A stretch of 64,000 nucleotides of DNA from a virus: positions 1 through 64,000 of the IMG/VR virus record IMGVR_UViG_3300025327_000022; one strand, given 5' to 3'. The stretch's first letter is position 1. Every line of letters begins with the position of its first letter. The position numbers and the translations under genes were made by a program. Positions 23,546 to 31,345 of the stretch are shown in pieces. Below the pieces are notes generated by a model. It worked only from the letters and a program-made list of their open reading frames with translations, was not told the origin of the DNA and made no database searches.

Positions 23546-24214
23546 GTGGACACCAAGATTGAGGAATTCGAGCACGCTGGACTAACGTGCGAGATTCATT
23601 GGGAAGAGGATGGCGAGTTTTGCAATCCTCGCGACAATGACAATCTCGGCATCATGCTCTGCTGGCACCCTGACTATATCCTCGGGGATAAGCAATTCAC
23701 GAATCCAGACGGTCGGGGTGGCGTAAAGGAACGCTTCCACAGGGATGATTTCGAATCGATGGAAGTTCTGAGTAGATACCTTACACTCGTAGAGAAGGCA
23801 GTTGTCGTTTTGCCGCTATCGATCTACGATCACTCTGGTATCACGATGTTTGTCGGTCATCGATATCCATTCGATTCCCAGGGATGGGATACTACGACGG
23901 TTGGGTTTATCTACACAACCACCGAGAGAATAATCGAGTGCTTTCCTATGGATCAACCGCTGCCTGATGAAAGCGTGATCGAAGGAGCTTTGCGTCAGGA
24001 GGTAAAGGTCTATGACGAGTGGCTTTGCGGTGAGGTCTACTGGTGGTGCGTTCGCGATAGCGAAGGTGAGATGATTGAGTCCTGTGGAGGATACATCGGA
24101 GACATCGACTACGTGAAGGAGGAAGCGAAGGAATCAGCAGAAGCTCTTGCGAAAGACATCCTCATCAATCAGGAGCCTACTGACATCGCAGAAATTCTAG
24201 GGGGCATGTCGTAA
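23546..24214 (+). CDS. conserved phage protein, 222 aa
   Basis: GTG start directly after the preceding stop. Contains ICSI-free landmarks LGIMLCWHPDYILGDKQF, VVVLPLSIYDHSGITMFVG and VGFIYTTTERI, which I recall from large conserved hypothetical proteins of actinobacteriophages. C-terminus acidic and helical. Enzymatic role unknown. Confidence 0.8.
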   Translation: MDTKIEEFEHAGLTCEIHWEEDGEFCNPRDNDNLGIMLCWHPDYILGDKQFTNPDGRGGVKERFHRDDFESMEVLSRYLTLVEKAVVVLPLSIYDHSGITMFVGHRYPFDSQGWDTTTVGFIYTTTERIIECFPMDQPLPDESVIEGALRQEVKVYDEWLCGEVYWWCVRDSEGEMIESCGGYIGDIDYVKEEAKESAEALAKDILINQEPTDIAEILGGMS

Positions 24215-24414
24215 TGAATCACGCGATTATTGACAATGGAATAGACAGCACGATTACCGAGCAACGTGCGAGAGAGCTGCTAGCAATTGAGGCGATCTAT
24301 GAGTGTGGGGAATGCGAAACGCTCGAAAGTGAGCACGTTTATCACGTTTGGCCTAATTCAGAACTTGAACGTCAGTATCAAGAGGCGATTGGACCATTCG
24401 CGTTCCTCGCATGA
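24214..24414 (+). CDS. hypothetical protein, 66 aa
   Basis: ATG overlaps the previous TAA by one base. Has ECGECETLESEHVYHVW, a single CxxC with histidines. Unknown. Confidence 0.65.
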   Translation: MNHAIIDNGIDSTITEQRARELLAIEAIYECGECETLESEHVYHVWPNSELERQYQEAIGPFAFLA

Positions 24415-24488
24415 CCGTCGAAATGATCTCCGCGTTCATCATAGTAGGCGTCGTAATCGCACTATATCTTCTAGCGAGCGGGGGTTAG
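24411..24488 (+). CDS. 25-residue membrane peptide
   Basis: MTVEMISAFIIVGVVIALYL and a short tail: one transmembrane helix and little else. ATGA overlap with the gene above; the next gene starts immediately after its stop. Coupling supports expression. Confidence 0.5.
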   Translation: MTVEMISAFIIVGVVIALYLLASGG

Positions 24489-24653
24489 ATGACAATCGAG
24501 CAAGCAAGAGATTATCTTAGGGAGGCTGAGGACATTCTTGATCTTGTAAGGAGATCAATTGAAAACTGGCCCCAAAGTTTCGAAGTTGACGCCGCTCTAA
24601 AGTCCCTCAATATGGCGCGAGACGCTACAGAGGAAGCGAGGACTTGGCTGTGA
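24489..24653 (+). CDS. helical hypothetical protein, 54 aa
   Basis: MTIEQARDYLREAEDILDLV; two amphipathic helices. Starts immediately after the preceding stop. Unknown. Confidence 0.6.
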   Translation: MTIEQARDYLREAEDILDLVRRSIENWPQSFEVDAALKSLNMARDATEEARTWL

Positions 24654-24668
24654 CAAAGGAGGCTTGCA

Positions 24669-24809
24669 TTGATAGTCTGGCTCCTAAGTAAACGCACAAG
24701 ACGATACCTCTATCTAGCTCTTGCGCTGATAGTGCTAGACCTGACTATCGGTCCAATACTCCTAGCCTGGGAGCTACGCCTATTGAAAGGATACATTGAT
24801 GGCAGTTAG
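24669..24809 (+). CDS. 46-residue membrane protein with TTG start
   Basis: TTG 6 bases after AAGGAGG. MIVWLLSKRTRRYLYLALAL then IVLDLTIGPILLAWEL: positive charges between two hydrophobic stretches. Overlaps the next gene. Role unknown. Confidence 0.55.
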   Translation: MIVWLLSKRTRRYLYLALALIVLDLTIGPILLAWELRLLKGYIDGS

Positions 24810-24996
24810 GCTCTCAGACTATGACCGTGCTCATATGGCCGAGATTCTCGTAGGGCGAGGCACTTGGTTTAGCGCAAAGTTGCTGCGGCTCATTTCCGAT
24901 GCGGATTTTGAGAATCGCGCACGATTGCGACTAGGTTTTCCAGATCATGTCCAGGCATATCTCGACTACGTGAACGGGAAAGGAGTAGAAAGGTGA
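24799..24996 (+). CDS. hypothetical protein, 65 aa
   Basis: ATG after GAAAGGATACATTG. LSDYDRAHMAEILVGRGTWF and FPDHVQAYLDYVNGKG; looks like a small helical phage protein. Overlaps the next GTG start. Unknown. Confidence 0.65.
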   Translation: MAVRLSDYDRAHMAEILVGRGTWFSAKLLRLISDADFENRARLRLGFPDHVQAYLDYVNGKGVER

Positions 24997-25214
24997 ACTT
25001 CGATAGCATCGAGTATTCGGGGGATGATAAAATCCTAACTATCCGCATGAAGGGGCATCCTAGCGATGTAATTCAAAACGCACATGCACTGGCAAACTCG
25101 GTGCTCGCATTGGAAGGTCGATGGCGTTTTACAACCGTCGAGGGGAGCATCCGGGAAGATGAATATTACGACTCCAACATGCAGTGGCATATCATTGCAG
25201 AAGTGAAGCGATAA
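24993..25214 (+). CDS. hypothetical protein, 73 aa
   Basis: GTG start in a GTGA overlap. SGDDKILTIRMKGHPSDVIQ; alpha-beta. Unknown. Confidence 0.65.
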   Translation: MNFDSIEYSGDDKILTIRMKGHPSDVIQNAHALANSVLALEGRWRFTTVEGSIREDEYYDSNMQWHIIAEVKR

Positions 25215-25215
25215 A

Positions 25216-25404
25216 ATGCCAACGATTGAAGAACTCCGCGACGAAGCAGAGAAGTTTCTCCCTGATATTGCATTCCGCAGTTGTTGGGACTGCAACTCAG
25301 CGCATGAACACCTAAAGCAAATGCCCTATCCATTCCTGTGCTTCGTTTGTGGCAAATTCTTCTACAAGGGCCAAGATATAACCGTCTACGAAGAGGAGGA
25401 ATAA
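25216..25404 (+). CDS. zinc-ribbon microprotein, 62 aa
   Basis: Helical start MPTIEELRDEAEKFLPD, then SCWDCNSAHEHL and LCFVCGKFFYKG, two CxxC pairs. Unknown. Confidence 0.7.
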   Translation: MPTIEELRDEAEKFLPDIAFRSCWDCNSAHEHLKQMPYPFLCFVCGKFFYKGQDITVYEEEE

Positions 25405-25664
25405 TGCAGCCCGAACTCTACTTCAATGGAGAAAAGGTCTCCGAGGAGGAATTCGAGCGCCTTACGGATGAAGCGAACGAGGCGATGGCCTCATACGAGC
25501 GAGAGATCGCTGCTAAGTTTGGAGTCTCCGATCAAACCGCAAGCGCGATTGCATACCTCCGCTCACGTTCACGGTGGACTGAGGAAAAGGAATTCGAGCT
25601 AATCCAGATGGACAAAGCTGGAAATCCTATTCCTCTGTCAACCGTATTGTCGGGGGAGTTTTAA
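25404..25664 (+). CDS. hypothetical protein, 86 aa
   Basis: ATG at 25404 behind GAGGAGGAATA. EEEFERLTDEANEAMASYER, then TASAIAYLRSRSRWTEEKEF. Helical. Unknown. Confidence 0.7.
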   Translation: MQPELYFNGEKVSEEEFERLTDEANEAMASYEREIAAKFGVSDQTASAIAYLRSRSRWTEEKEFELIQMDKAGNPIPLSTVLSGEF

Positions 25665-25829
25665 ATGACTGACTTTGCGACGGAAGCTGTTGCACTCTTA
25701 CAATCGCGAAGGGAGTTGAAAATCCAGGGAGCTACCGAGGACGTTGCGATGCTCTGGGTAATGGAAGCGATCGCGTATGCACTACTTGAAGTCGGCAAGC
25801 AAATCTCGATGCTGAATGGAAAGGAATGA
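25665..25829 (+). CDS. helical hypothetical protein, 54 aa
   Basis: MTDFATEAVALLQSRRELKI then a hydrophobic helix VAMLWVMEAIAYALLEVG. Starts right after the preceding TAA; ends in an ATGA overlap. Confidence 0.6.
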   Translation: MTDFATEAVALLQSRRELKIQGATEDVAMLWVMEAIAYALLEVGKQISMLNGKE

Positions 25830-26062
25830 TGGCTAGATTCAGATGGATAGGTTGGTTCGACGGTGCGGAAGATTGCGAACCTCCTGAGCCTGGAAAGTTC
25901 TGGATTGAGATTCAGGACGGGTTTGAGGAATATGCAATTATCGTTCATAGAACCTCAAAGGAATTCGATCAACTCGACGACACGGTTCTACAGAAAGAGC
26001 GAGACGCGCGGCATATCGTAGATTGTCTCAACTATATGGAAGGAAGGACTATCAATGTCTGA
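25829..26062 (+). CDS. hypothetical protein, 77 aa
   Basis: MARFRWIGWFDGAEDCEPPE, beta-like start; C-terminal helix with RDARHIVDCLNYME. AAAGGA upstream. Unknown. Confidence 0.65.
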   Translation: MARFRWIGWFDGAEDCEPPEPGKFWIEIQDGFEEYAIIVHRTSKEFDQLDDTVLQKERDARHIVDCLNYMEGRTINV

Positions 26063-26249
26063 GAAGCAGCGTGCAGTAGTCACCCATGAGGTAGACCCAC
26101 ATGGCGATCCTGATGAGCCTGTCATCCGCTTAGAGGATGGACGCACTACCCGCCCAATTTGGTGCGACAGGTACGTGCTTTTGGGCACAGAAGGATGGGC
26201 AGAATTTGTTACCGACCGTAACGCGTGGAGGTTCACGCCTGATGAATAA
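26055..26249 (+). CDS. hypothetical protein, 64 aa
   Basis: MSEKQRAVVTHEVDPHGDPD, then WCDRYVLLGTEGWAEFV. Overlaps neighbours on both sides by 8 bases. Unknown. Confidence 0.65.
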   Translation: MSEKQRAVVTHEVDPHGDPDEPVIRLEDGRTTRPIWCDRYVLLGTEGWAEFVTDRNAWRFTPDE

Positions 26250-26445
26250 TGACACCTGGACTTGCCATGTCTGCGGAAAGGAACGCCCTGACAATAAAAT
26301 CTCCGTGTATTCCAGCATTCGATACATTGGAGATTTACCCTTTACGCAAAACGTGCGTTACTGTAATGACTATCATTCTTGCATTGAAGGAGCCAGGCAT
26401 GTAAACTTCCTGCGATCTGTCGAGGAGGAACCTCGTGGAGCCTAG
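26242..26445 (+). CDS. zinc-binding microprotein, 67 aa
   Basis: MNNDTWTCHVCGKERPDN and RYCNDYHSCIEGARH give CxxC plus C...C/H ligands. ATG at 26242 overlaps the gene above. Unknown. Confidence 0.65.
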   Translation: MNNDTWTCHVCGKERPDNKISVYSSIRYIGDLPFTQNVRYCNDYHSCIEGARHVNFLRSVEEEPRGA

Positions 26446-26650
26446 TGAAAAGAGTCCACAGTGGGGGAAGTTCCTCGAAGAGAACTTCGGACGTACAACT
26501 GCAATCACAGGAGGCAACTGTGTACCACCGCCTATCGGATGCGGTAAGCCAGTAGAAGGTTTCCGCGATAGACTTTCGGAAAAGGAATACACAATCTCAG
26601 GTCTGTGCCAGAACTGCCAAGACGAAATCTTCGGAGTAGATGATGAGTAG
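26435..26650 (+). CDS. zinc-binding microprotein, 71 aa
   Basis: GTG start after GAGGAACC. NCVPPPIGCGKPV and LCQNCQDEIF supply four cysteines. Ends in overlap with the next ATGATG. Unknown. Confidence 0.65.
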   Translation: MEPSEKSPQWGKFLEENFGRTTAITGGNCVPPPIGCGKPVEGFRDRLSEKEYTISGLCQNCQDEIFGVDDE

Positions 26651-26870
26651 TTACTTTGCAATCGGTAACGATGAGTTGAACGAATCGCCCCCGCTCAAGA
26701 TTGGCGATGCAATTCTGTGCCCGAACTGCGGGGGCAGTCATATCGTGTTTGGGGGCACGAATGCTAAGACGGGTGAGGAAACCGACGAGCTTCTTGCCTA
26801 CAAATGCGGCGATCAACCATACCTTGCCGGTGTAGTGGGTAAGAATGTCATGCGGAGGTTTATGAAATGA
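26640..26870 (+). CDS. zinc-binding protein, 76 aa
   Basis: LCPNCGGSHIVFGG then LAYKCGDQPYLAGVVG; one CxxC and a third cysteine. Starts inside the previous gene. Unknown. Confidence 0.65.
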   Translation: MMSSYFAIGNDELNESPPLKIGDAILCPNCGGSHIVFGGTNAKTGEETDELLAYKCGDQPYLAGVVGKNVMRRFMK

Positions 26871-26900
26871 AGTGGAGGCTAAACTAATGGAGGCGGCAGG

Positions 26901-27134
26901 ATGGAAATGAAAATCTGCTCCGTTTGCGGACAAGGAGAATGAGGACGTTGGCTATGTTATTTGGATCGCTTTGAGAAGGCGAAGTTAGCTGTATGCGTGA
27001 CCGCGGACGAATGGTGTTGGGAATCGAGTAACGAAACCGAACGGAAGCTGAGGGACGCTGTGGCAGAATGGCGTACTGCGTTAGGCTTGCTTAGACTACA
27101 TGAATATACAAAGTACGAGGGAAGGATAGATTGA
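26901..27134 (+). pseudogene. zinc-binding protein gene with an in-frame TGA
   Basis: GGAGG precedes ATG 26901, which starts MEMKICSVCGQGE and meets TGA at 26940-26942. The same frame then stays open for 64 codons with convincing protein (GRWLCYLDRFEKAKLAVCV, later KLRDAVAEWRTALGLLRLHE) and ends in an ATGA-type overlap with the next gene. In such CxxCG proteins a Trp or similar would fit at the TGA, so TGG to TGA is likely. Either a nonsense mutation or readthrough; other genes use TGA as a normal stop. Confidence 0.55.
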
Positions 27135-27472
27135 TGATCCCCTGTCTAGGTTGCGGACAACTCGAAGGCATCGAGGAGTATGACGACGCACTTTGGGATC
27201 TCTATCACAGATGGGACGGTGGAGGCAGGCAATATCAAGAGCCTCTTGTATTTACAGGTGATTGGCTAGCAGAGAATATCTACGACGATGACGACGTTGC
27301 GGCGGTCAAACTAGCGATGGAAAAGAACATGGACGAGCGTGGTCTCTGCACCGAATGTGGCAGACCAGATTTGCGTGGCCTAACCGATAAAGATTTCCTC
27401 TCAGAAGAGAATGCTCGTGAAATCGCAGATATGTATGCGGAAATGGCGGCCGAAAGGAGGATGGGCGCATGA
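27134..27472 (+). CDS. zinc-ribbon protein, 112 aa
   Basis: MIPCLGCGQLEGIEEYDDAL at the start and LCTECGRPDLRGL near residue 80 form a two-part ribbon around an acidic middle (ENIYDDDDVAAVKL). The ATG overlaps the stop of the interrupted gene. Unknown. Confidence 0.75.
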   Translation: MIPCLGCGQLEGIEEYDDALWDLYHRWDGGGRQYQEPLVFTGDWLAENIYDDDDVAAVKLAMEKNMDERGLCTECGRPDLRGLTDKDFLSEENAREIADMYAEMAAERRMGA

Positions 27473-27609
27473 AATATCTTGCAGCAATTCCTGTGATCTT
27501 AGGATTTATGATCCTTGACATCGTGTTGTGCCTTCCCGCGATGTTCATAGAAATCGGTAGTTGGCCTTGGTCTTACAATTTCGCTCGCCAGGTCTGGGGA
27601 TTGAAATGA
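27469..27609 (+). CDS. 46-residue membrane protein
   Basis: MKYLAAIPVILGFMILDIVL with CLPAMFIEIG: one to two hydrophobic segments, then SWPWSYNFARQVWGLK. ATGA overlap with the gene above, AAAGGAGGAT upstream. Unknown. Confidence 0.6.
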   Translation: MKYLAAIPVILGFMILDIVLCLPAMFIEIGSWPWSYNFARQVWGLK

Positions 27610-28064
27610 CCTATGAGGAGTACAGGGAAACTCTGGTTACAGGCGATTATCCGTGGTTTGTAGCAAGAAAGTTGAGGCAAGGTGAGTCCTGCGTAATCGG
27701 CTATGCACCACAGAACGGCACCAACTACACGCTCGTATTCACGCCTGTAGTGGTTCATCCTGATTTGCTAGTCGAGCTTCCGACTGATAGACCGGGGGGA
27801 GAAGCAGTAATCTCTAACTTCGGTTTTCCCGAAGGTATGACTGGAATTAGCAAGTCGATGATCCAAGAGGGGAGTACATGGGCGTATGTTAGTTGGATGA
27901 ATCACGGTTGCTATCTTTTCCGACTTGGAGGTTTTGCTCATTGGAGCTATATCGCTGAGAAGTTCGACATTCGTGAGAGCACAATCGGAGATGCATTTGC
28001 ACTCGCGGCCCTATTCGAAGATATCGCAAAGGAGCTAGTCAGAGATGAAGTACAAGCATCGTGA
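27606..28064 (+). CDS. hypothetical protein, 152 aa
   Basis: ATG overlaps the membrane peptide stop. MTYEEYRETLVTGDYPWFVA, then beta-rich YTLVFTPVVVHPDLLVELP. Overlaps the next gene by 20 bases. Unknown. Confidence 0.75.
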   Translation: MTYEEYRETLVTGDYPWFVARKLRQGESCVIGYAPQNGTNYTLVFTPVVVHPDLLVELPTDRPGGEAVISNFGFPEGMTGISKSMIQEGSTWAYVSWMNHGCYLFRLGGFAHWSYIAEKFDIRESTIGDAFALAALFEDIAKELVRDEVQAS

Positions 28065-28455
28065 TGAACTGGTCGAAGGTTTGCGAGCACTCGCAGATTT
28101 CATCGAAGAGAAAGGTTTGGAACTGCCTATTGATACTCCATACCTAGCACTTGAAGAGTACATCTACCAGAACTATTCCTCTAGTCGGCATCCGCGTACA
28201 CAGCGACAAGAGTTGCAACGTGCCGCTATTACATTGGGCCGTGCAGAAAAGGAGTTCGAATACAACTTTACGCTTACTCGCAACTTCGGCGAGTTTGTAA
28301 AGCTTCGGTTCTCTGTTCCTCGCGAGACTGTTTGCAAGCGCGTCGTAAAGGGCAAGAGGCATATCCCTGCGCAAACGACCGAAGCCTATGATGAGGAAAT
28401 TGTGGAATGGATCTGCACCGACCCAATTCTCGTAGGAGTTTCTAAGGATGAGTAA
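28045..28455 (+). CDS. hypothetical protein, 136 aa
   Basis: Helical N-terminus HRDELVEGLRALADFIEEKG, then a beta-rich part with LTRNFGEFVKLRFSVPRETV and VVKGKRH. Patterns like this recur in phage hypothetical proteins. Unknown. Confidence 0.75.
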   Translation: MKYKHRDELVEGLRALADFIEEKGLELPIDTPYLALEEYIYQNYSSSRHPRTQRQELQRAAITLGRAEKEFEYNFTLTRNFGEFVKLRFSVPRETVCKRVVKGKRHIPAQTTEAYDEEIVEWICTDPILVGVSKDE

Positions 28456-28597
28456 GGCTCGGAGAAATCGGAAGATTCGCGAGGAGGCTCGTGAATTGAA
28501 TCCCAAAAAGATCCGTTCGATTGCGAGACGCATTCGCAGGAATCGAAACCCATCTAAGTACGACGAGAAGAGGATCGATGCTGATTCTGGCGATTGA
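28448..28597 (+). CDS. basic protein, 49 aa
   Basis: MSKARRNRKIREEARELNPK and IRSIARRIRRNRNPSKYDEK: about one third Arg/Lys, probably nucleic-acid binding. Overlaps genes on both sides. Confidence 0.55.
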   Translation: MSKARRNRKIREEARELNPKKIRSIARRIRRNRNPSKYDEKRIDADSGD

Positions 28598-28739
28598 GGA
28601 ACAGCCTGGGGTGCCAAAAACCTACAAAGTAATCGTAGATGGAAAGGTCGTCTCAGAGCATCCTTATAGGGGTACGGCATTGATGCAGCTTGCGGAAGAA
28701 CTTGACAAAAAGATGTTCCCTCGAAGATATGGAGACTAG
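28578..28739 (+). CDS. hypothetical protein, 53 aa
   Basis: MLILAIEEQPGVPKTYKVIV; ATG chosen over a longer frame because the basic gene covers the upstream part. Unknown. Confidence 0.6.
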   Translation: MLILAIEEQPGVPKTYKVIVDGKVVSEHPYRGTALMQLAEELDKKMFPRRYGD

Positions 28740-28742
28740 CTA

Positions 28743-28982
28743 ATGAATTCTCTACGTGAAGCGGCAGAGAAGGAACTTGTAGGCCACATTCAGAAGTGCT
28801 TTGAGACTACAACTGCCATTCGAGATGAGTTGCGCAAGTTGCAGGGAGTGACCGACTTCTCTGAGCTTCCCGATGAAGAATTGGTACAGTACAATGAGTT
28901 CTTGAAAGGGAGCAATGCTAATCTACCATTTCTTCATATAATAACTCTTATCTTGTCTAAGAGAGCTAAAGTCGATGCCTGA
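28743..28982 (+). CDS. helical hypothetical protein, 79 aa
   Basis: LREAAEKELVGHIQKCFETT; ends HIITLILSKRAKVDA. Overlaps the next gene by 8 bases. Unknown. Confidence 0.65.
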   Translation: MNSLREAAEKELVGHIQKCFETTTAIRDELRKLQGVTDFSELPDEELVQYNEFLKGSNANLPFLHIITLILSKRAKVDA

Positions 28983-29433
28983 AATAGGCTTCACCGGCAC
29001 GCGCAAGGGGCTGACTCTTGACCAGCGAGAGACAGTCAGAGACATTCTTGCGCACTTCTTTGTACCTGATACCGGGTGTGAATTTCATCATGGAAACTGC
29101 ATAGGCGCAGACGAACAAGCCCTAGAGATTGCTAGAGCTATTGGCTATTGGATCGTTGCCCACCCTGCTAAGGAACTGGATAAGTACCAGCTCGATATCT
29201 TTACCTTTGCCTCCGATGAAGCTCGGAATTACAAACTTCCACTCAGGAGGAACAAGGATATCGTAAATGAGACTGATTATCTAATTGCTTGCCCAAACGA
29301 ACATTCAGAACCTAAGCCCGCTCGTGGGCAAGGCACATGGTCAACGGTCAGGTATGCAAGGAACTGTCGCTATGGCTATCCATTTGTGATAGTATGGCCC
29401 GATGGTACGTTCGTAGAGGAGGGGGCCGAGTGA
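28975..29433 (+). CDS. SLOG/DprA-like Rossmann protein, 152 aa
   Basis: Starts MPEIGFTGTRKGLTLDQRET; FHHGNCIGADEQALEIARAI and WIVAHPA match the nucleotide-binding SLOG fold (DprA, YspA type), where the first Gly-rich loop and the HGxxxGAD motif bind nucleotides or their derivatives. C-terminus has YARNCRYGYPFVIVWPDG. Such stand-alone phage proteins are predicted to sense or process nucleotide signals; the ligand is unknown. Confidence 0.75.
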   Translation: MPEIGFTGTRKGLTLDQRETVRDILAHFFVPDTGCEFHHGNCIGADEQALEIARAIGYWIVAHPAKELDKYQLDIFTFASDEARNYKLPLRRNKDIVNETDYLIACPNEHSEPKPARGQGTWSTVRYARNCRYGYPFVIVWPDGTFVEEGAE

Positions 29434-29627
29434 AGAACCCACAAGAGTACGTCGATCTGATGCAGGAATTCATCGAGACGAGACACAAGGCAGTAAAGAT
29501 CGACAAGGCCACTAAGGAGGACGCAGCCTGCCTCACAATGGTCGCATACCTAAAGGAGCTTCCCGTTGAAGTCCTTAATCGAAAAGGAATCGTTGCACTA
29601 AGGAGACTAGATGCTTCAGAAGATTGA
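29430..29627 (+). CDS. hypothetical protein, 65 aa
   Basis: GTG start (GTGA overlap) after GAGGAGGGGG. Helical KNPQEYVDLMQEFIETRHKA. Ends within the start of the DUF2786 gene. Confidence 0.65.
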   Translation: MKNPQEYVDLMQEFIETRHKAVKIDKATKEDAACLTMVAYLKELPVEVLNRKGIVALRRLDASED

Positions 29628-30309
29628 AGCCCTACTTAGAAAGGCTGAATCCACTCCCTATGAAGAGGAGGCTGCGCTCTTTTATGCAAAAGCTCAAGAG
29701 CTTATGGAGCGCTACGCCATTTCCGAGGAGGCCCTCTGGCAGCTAGATCCTTCGAAGACTGAGAAGCCGATCATTGAGTCGGTGGAGATAAAGGGCGATG
29801 CCTCCTGGGAGAAGTTCTCACTATTCTCTGTACTAGCCGATTGTAATCGCTGCAAAGCCTGGAAGGATACTGGGAGGGACTATCGAGGAAGAACATACTA
29901 CGTAAGGATCGCGGGATATCCATCAGACGTTGCATTTGTAGAGGCAATGTATGCTTCACTCCTGCTACAGATGGATCTTGCCTGTGTAATTGCGGAGGTA
30001 GAGGAGAACTACGTCGAGTCTCTACGGACATGGCGAATTTCGTTTACGGAAGGATTTGTTGCACGAGTCGAGCGCCGCCTGAGGGAACAGCATAAAAGGC
30101 GAAACCCCTCCACAGGAGGTAAAGAACTCGTCCTCGCTCGCGAAAAGAAAGTAGATGATTTCGTCGATGCACAGGGTATTTCCTTCAGCCCGCTTAGCTT
30201 TAATCGGAATTCCTACGACGAAGTTGCCTACGAAGCAGGTTCCAAGGCGGGGGATTCCGCCGATATCGGTAACGTCAGACTTCCCGGAAGGAGGAAAGAA
30301 CTTGGATAA
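29611..30309 (+). CDS. DUF2786 protein, 232 aa
   Basis: N-terminal MLQKIEALLRKAESTPYEEE and AKAQELMERYAI are the hallmark of DUF2786, a domain common in phage and bacterial proteins of unknown function. The middle (YYVRIAGYPSDVAFVEAMYA) and basic RVERRLREQHKRR match full-length family members. Role unknown. Confidence 0.85.
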   Translation: MLQKIEALLRKAESTPYEEEAALFYAKAQELMERYAISEEALWQLDPSKTEKPIIESVEIKGDASWEKFSLFSVLADCNRCKAWKDTGRDYRGRTYYVRIAGYPSDVAFVEAMYASLLLQMDLACVIAEVEENYVESLRTWRISFTEGFVARVERRLREQHKRRNPSTGGKELVLAREKKVDDFVDAQGISFSPLSFNRNSYDEVAYEAGSKAGDSADIGNVRLPGRRKELG

Positions 30310-30499
30310 CGATTCAGGATACGAACTTTCCGATCCAAAGCATCCAACGTTCTATGAGAGGATAGTAGATGTGTGGGACAATCGAGAGAAGATCGAAGCT
30401 CCTCGATGTCCGTATTGTGGTCGAGTAATGAGCAACCGAGAAAAAGCAGAGCAAGGAGCATGCAATGACTGCTATGGAGGAGCATGGATTCCATGCTAG
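30302..30499 (+). CDS. zinc-ribbon microprotein, 65 aa, TTG start
   Basis: TTG 7 bases after AAGGAGG. RCPYCGRVMSNREKAEQG and ACNDCYGGAWIPC form a clean two-CxxC ribbon. Starts before the DUF2786 stop (8-base overlap). Confidence 0.65.
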   Translation: MDNDSGYELSDPKHPTFYERIVDVWDNREKIEAPRCPYCGRVMSNREKAEQGACNDCYGGAWIPC

Positions 30500-30849
30500 C
30501 TGAACAGTTCTTTCACACTCTAGACGATAGCGATCTTGAGCGTTTGCATTGGGCAACTGCCCAAGAGATCGACAGGAGAGGAGGTCATGTGGATAGCTAT
30601 GCAGCCCCGCACATCTGGAATCTGGTCGCAAAGATTCTACGTGAGAACTACTCTGTGGAGCCATCTATAACAGATACGGATCTAATTGATAAGCTTGCAA
30701 GCAGGCGTGCCGTAGAAGAAATCGCGCTTGCGTTTGCTAGAAGGTTCGCTGAAGATGAAGGCTTTGATCCGATTGCGTGGCTCGACAAGTGCAGCCCCGA
30801 TCCAGAAGCATTCCCGTTTAGCGAGCTATGGGAGGAAGTCGAACTATGA
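30484..30849 (+). CDS. hypothetical protein, 121 aa
   Basis: ATG after GGAGGAGC. Helical: MLAEQFFHTLDDSDLERLHW, AVEEIALAFARRFAEDEGFD. Unknown. Confidence 0.7.
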   Translation: MDSMLAEQFFHTLDDSDLERLHWATAQEIDRRGGHVDSYAAPHIWNLVAKILRENYSVEPSITDTDLIDKLASRRAVEEIALAFARRFAEDEGFDPIAWLDKCSPDPEAFPFSELWEEVEL

Positions 30850-31019
30850 ATGAAGGAGCGATAGTTCGCAAAACTCTCTTTGTCGTGCAGATATCATACA
30901 ACGAAATGCTAGTGGAAGACGTGTCGCAAGGAGAGCCGGGACAGGGATACTACATCATCCGTGCTGTAAATGACGGTCAGGACGCAATGTTTAATGTCAA
31001 ACGACTAGTGGAGAAATGA
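30846..31019 (+). CDS. hypothetical protein, 57 aa
   Basis: ATGA overlap with the gene above. MNEGAIVRKTLFVVQISYNE, beta-rich. Unknown. Confidence 0.6.
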   Translation: MNEGAIVRKTLFVVQISYNEMLVEDVSQGEPGQGYYIIRAVNDGQDAMFNVKRLVEK

Positions 31020-31345
31020 TGGACTTCGAACTACACTATTTTGGTCTGAACAGTCTGATTCAGTTCCTCGAAAATAACGGTGATAAACTCCTCCGCGTAG
31101 GGTTTTCCAATCCACATTCTTATCGGGGGTACTACGAGCAGTTAGCGTTCGAACCTATTACAAGTGGTGCGCAGTCATGCGCCCACGCTCTCGAAATAGT
31201 GCGACCGTGCCTTGGGCAAGTCTTCGAAGGCTACAAAGGGAGCGAATACACAATGCATGGGTATACCGAGTGCTGGTTCGCCTGGTACGGTCAAAGCGGG
31301 GGGCAGCAGATTGGGGATATGCTAATGGAGTTGCTTGTGATGTAG
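31016..31345 (+). CDS. conserved phage protein, 109 aa
   Basis: NPHSYRGYYEQLAFEPI is a motif I recall from many phage hypothetical proteins; later EGYKGSEYTMHGYTECWFAW. Starts in an ATGATG overlap. Unknown role. Confidence 0.8.
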   Translation: MMDFELHYFGLNSLIQFLENNGDKLLRVGFSNPHSYRGYYEQLAFEPITSGAQSCAHALEIVRPCLGQVFEGYKGSEYTMHGYTECWFAWYGQSGGQQIGDMLMELLVM

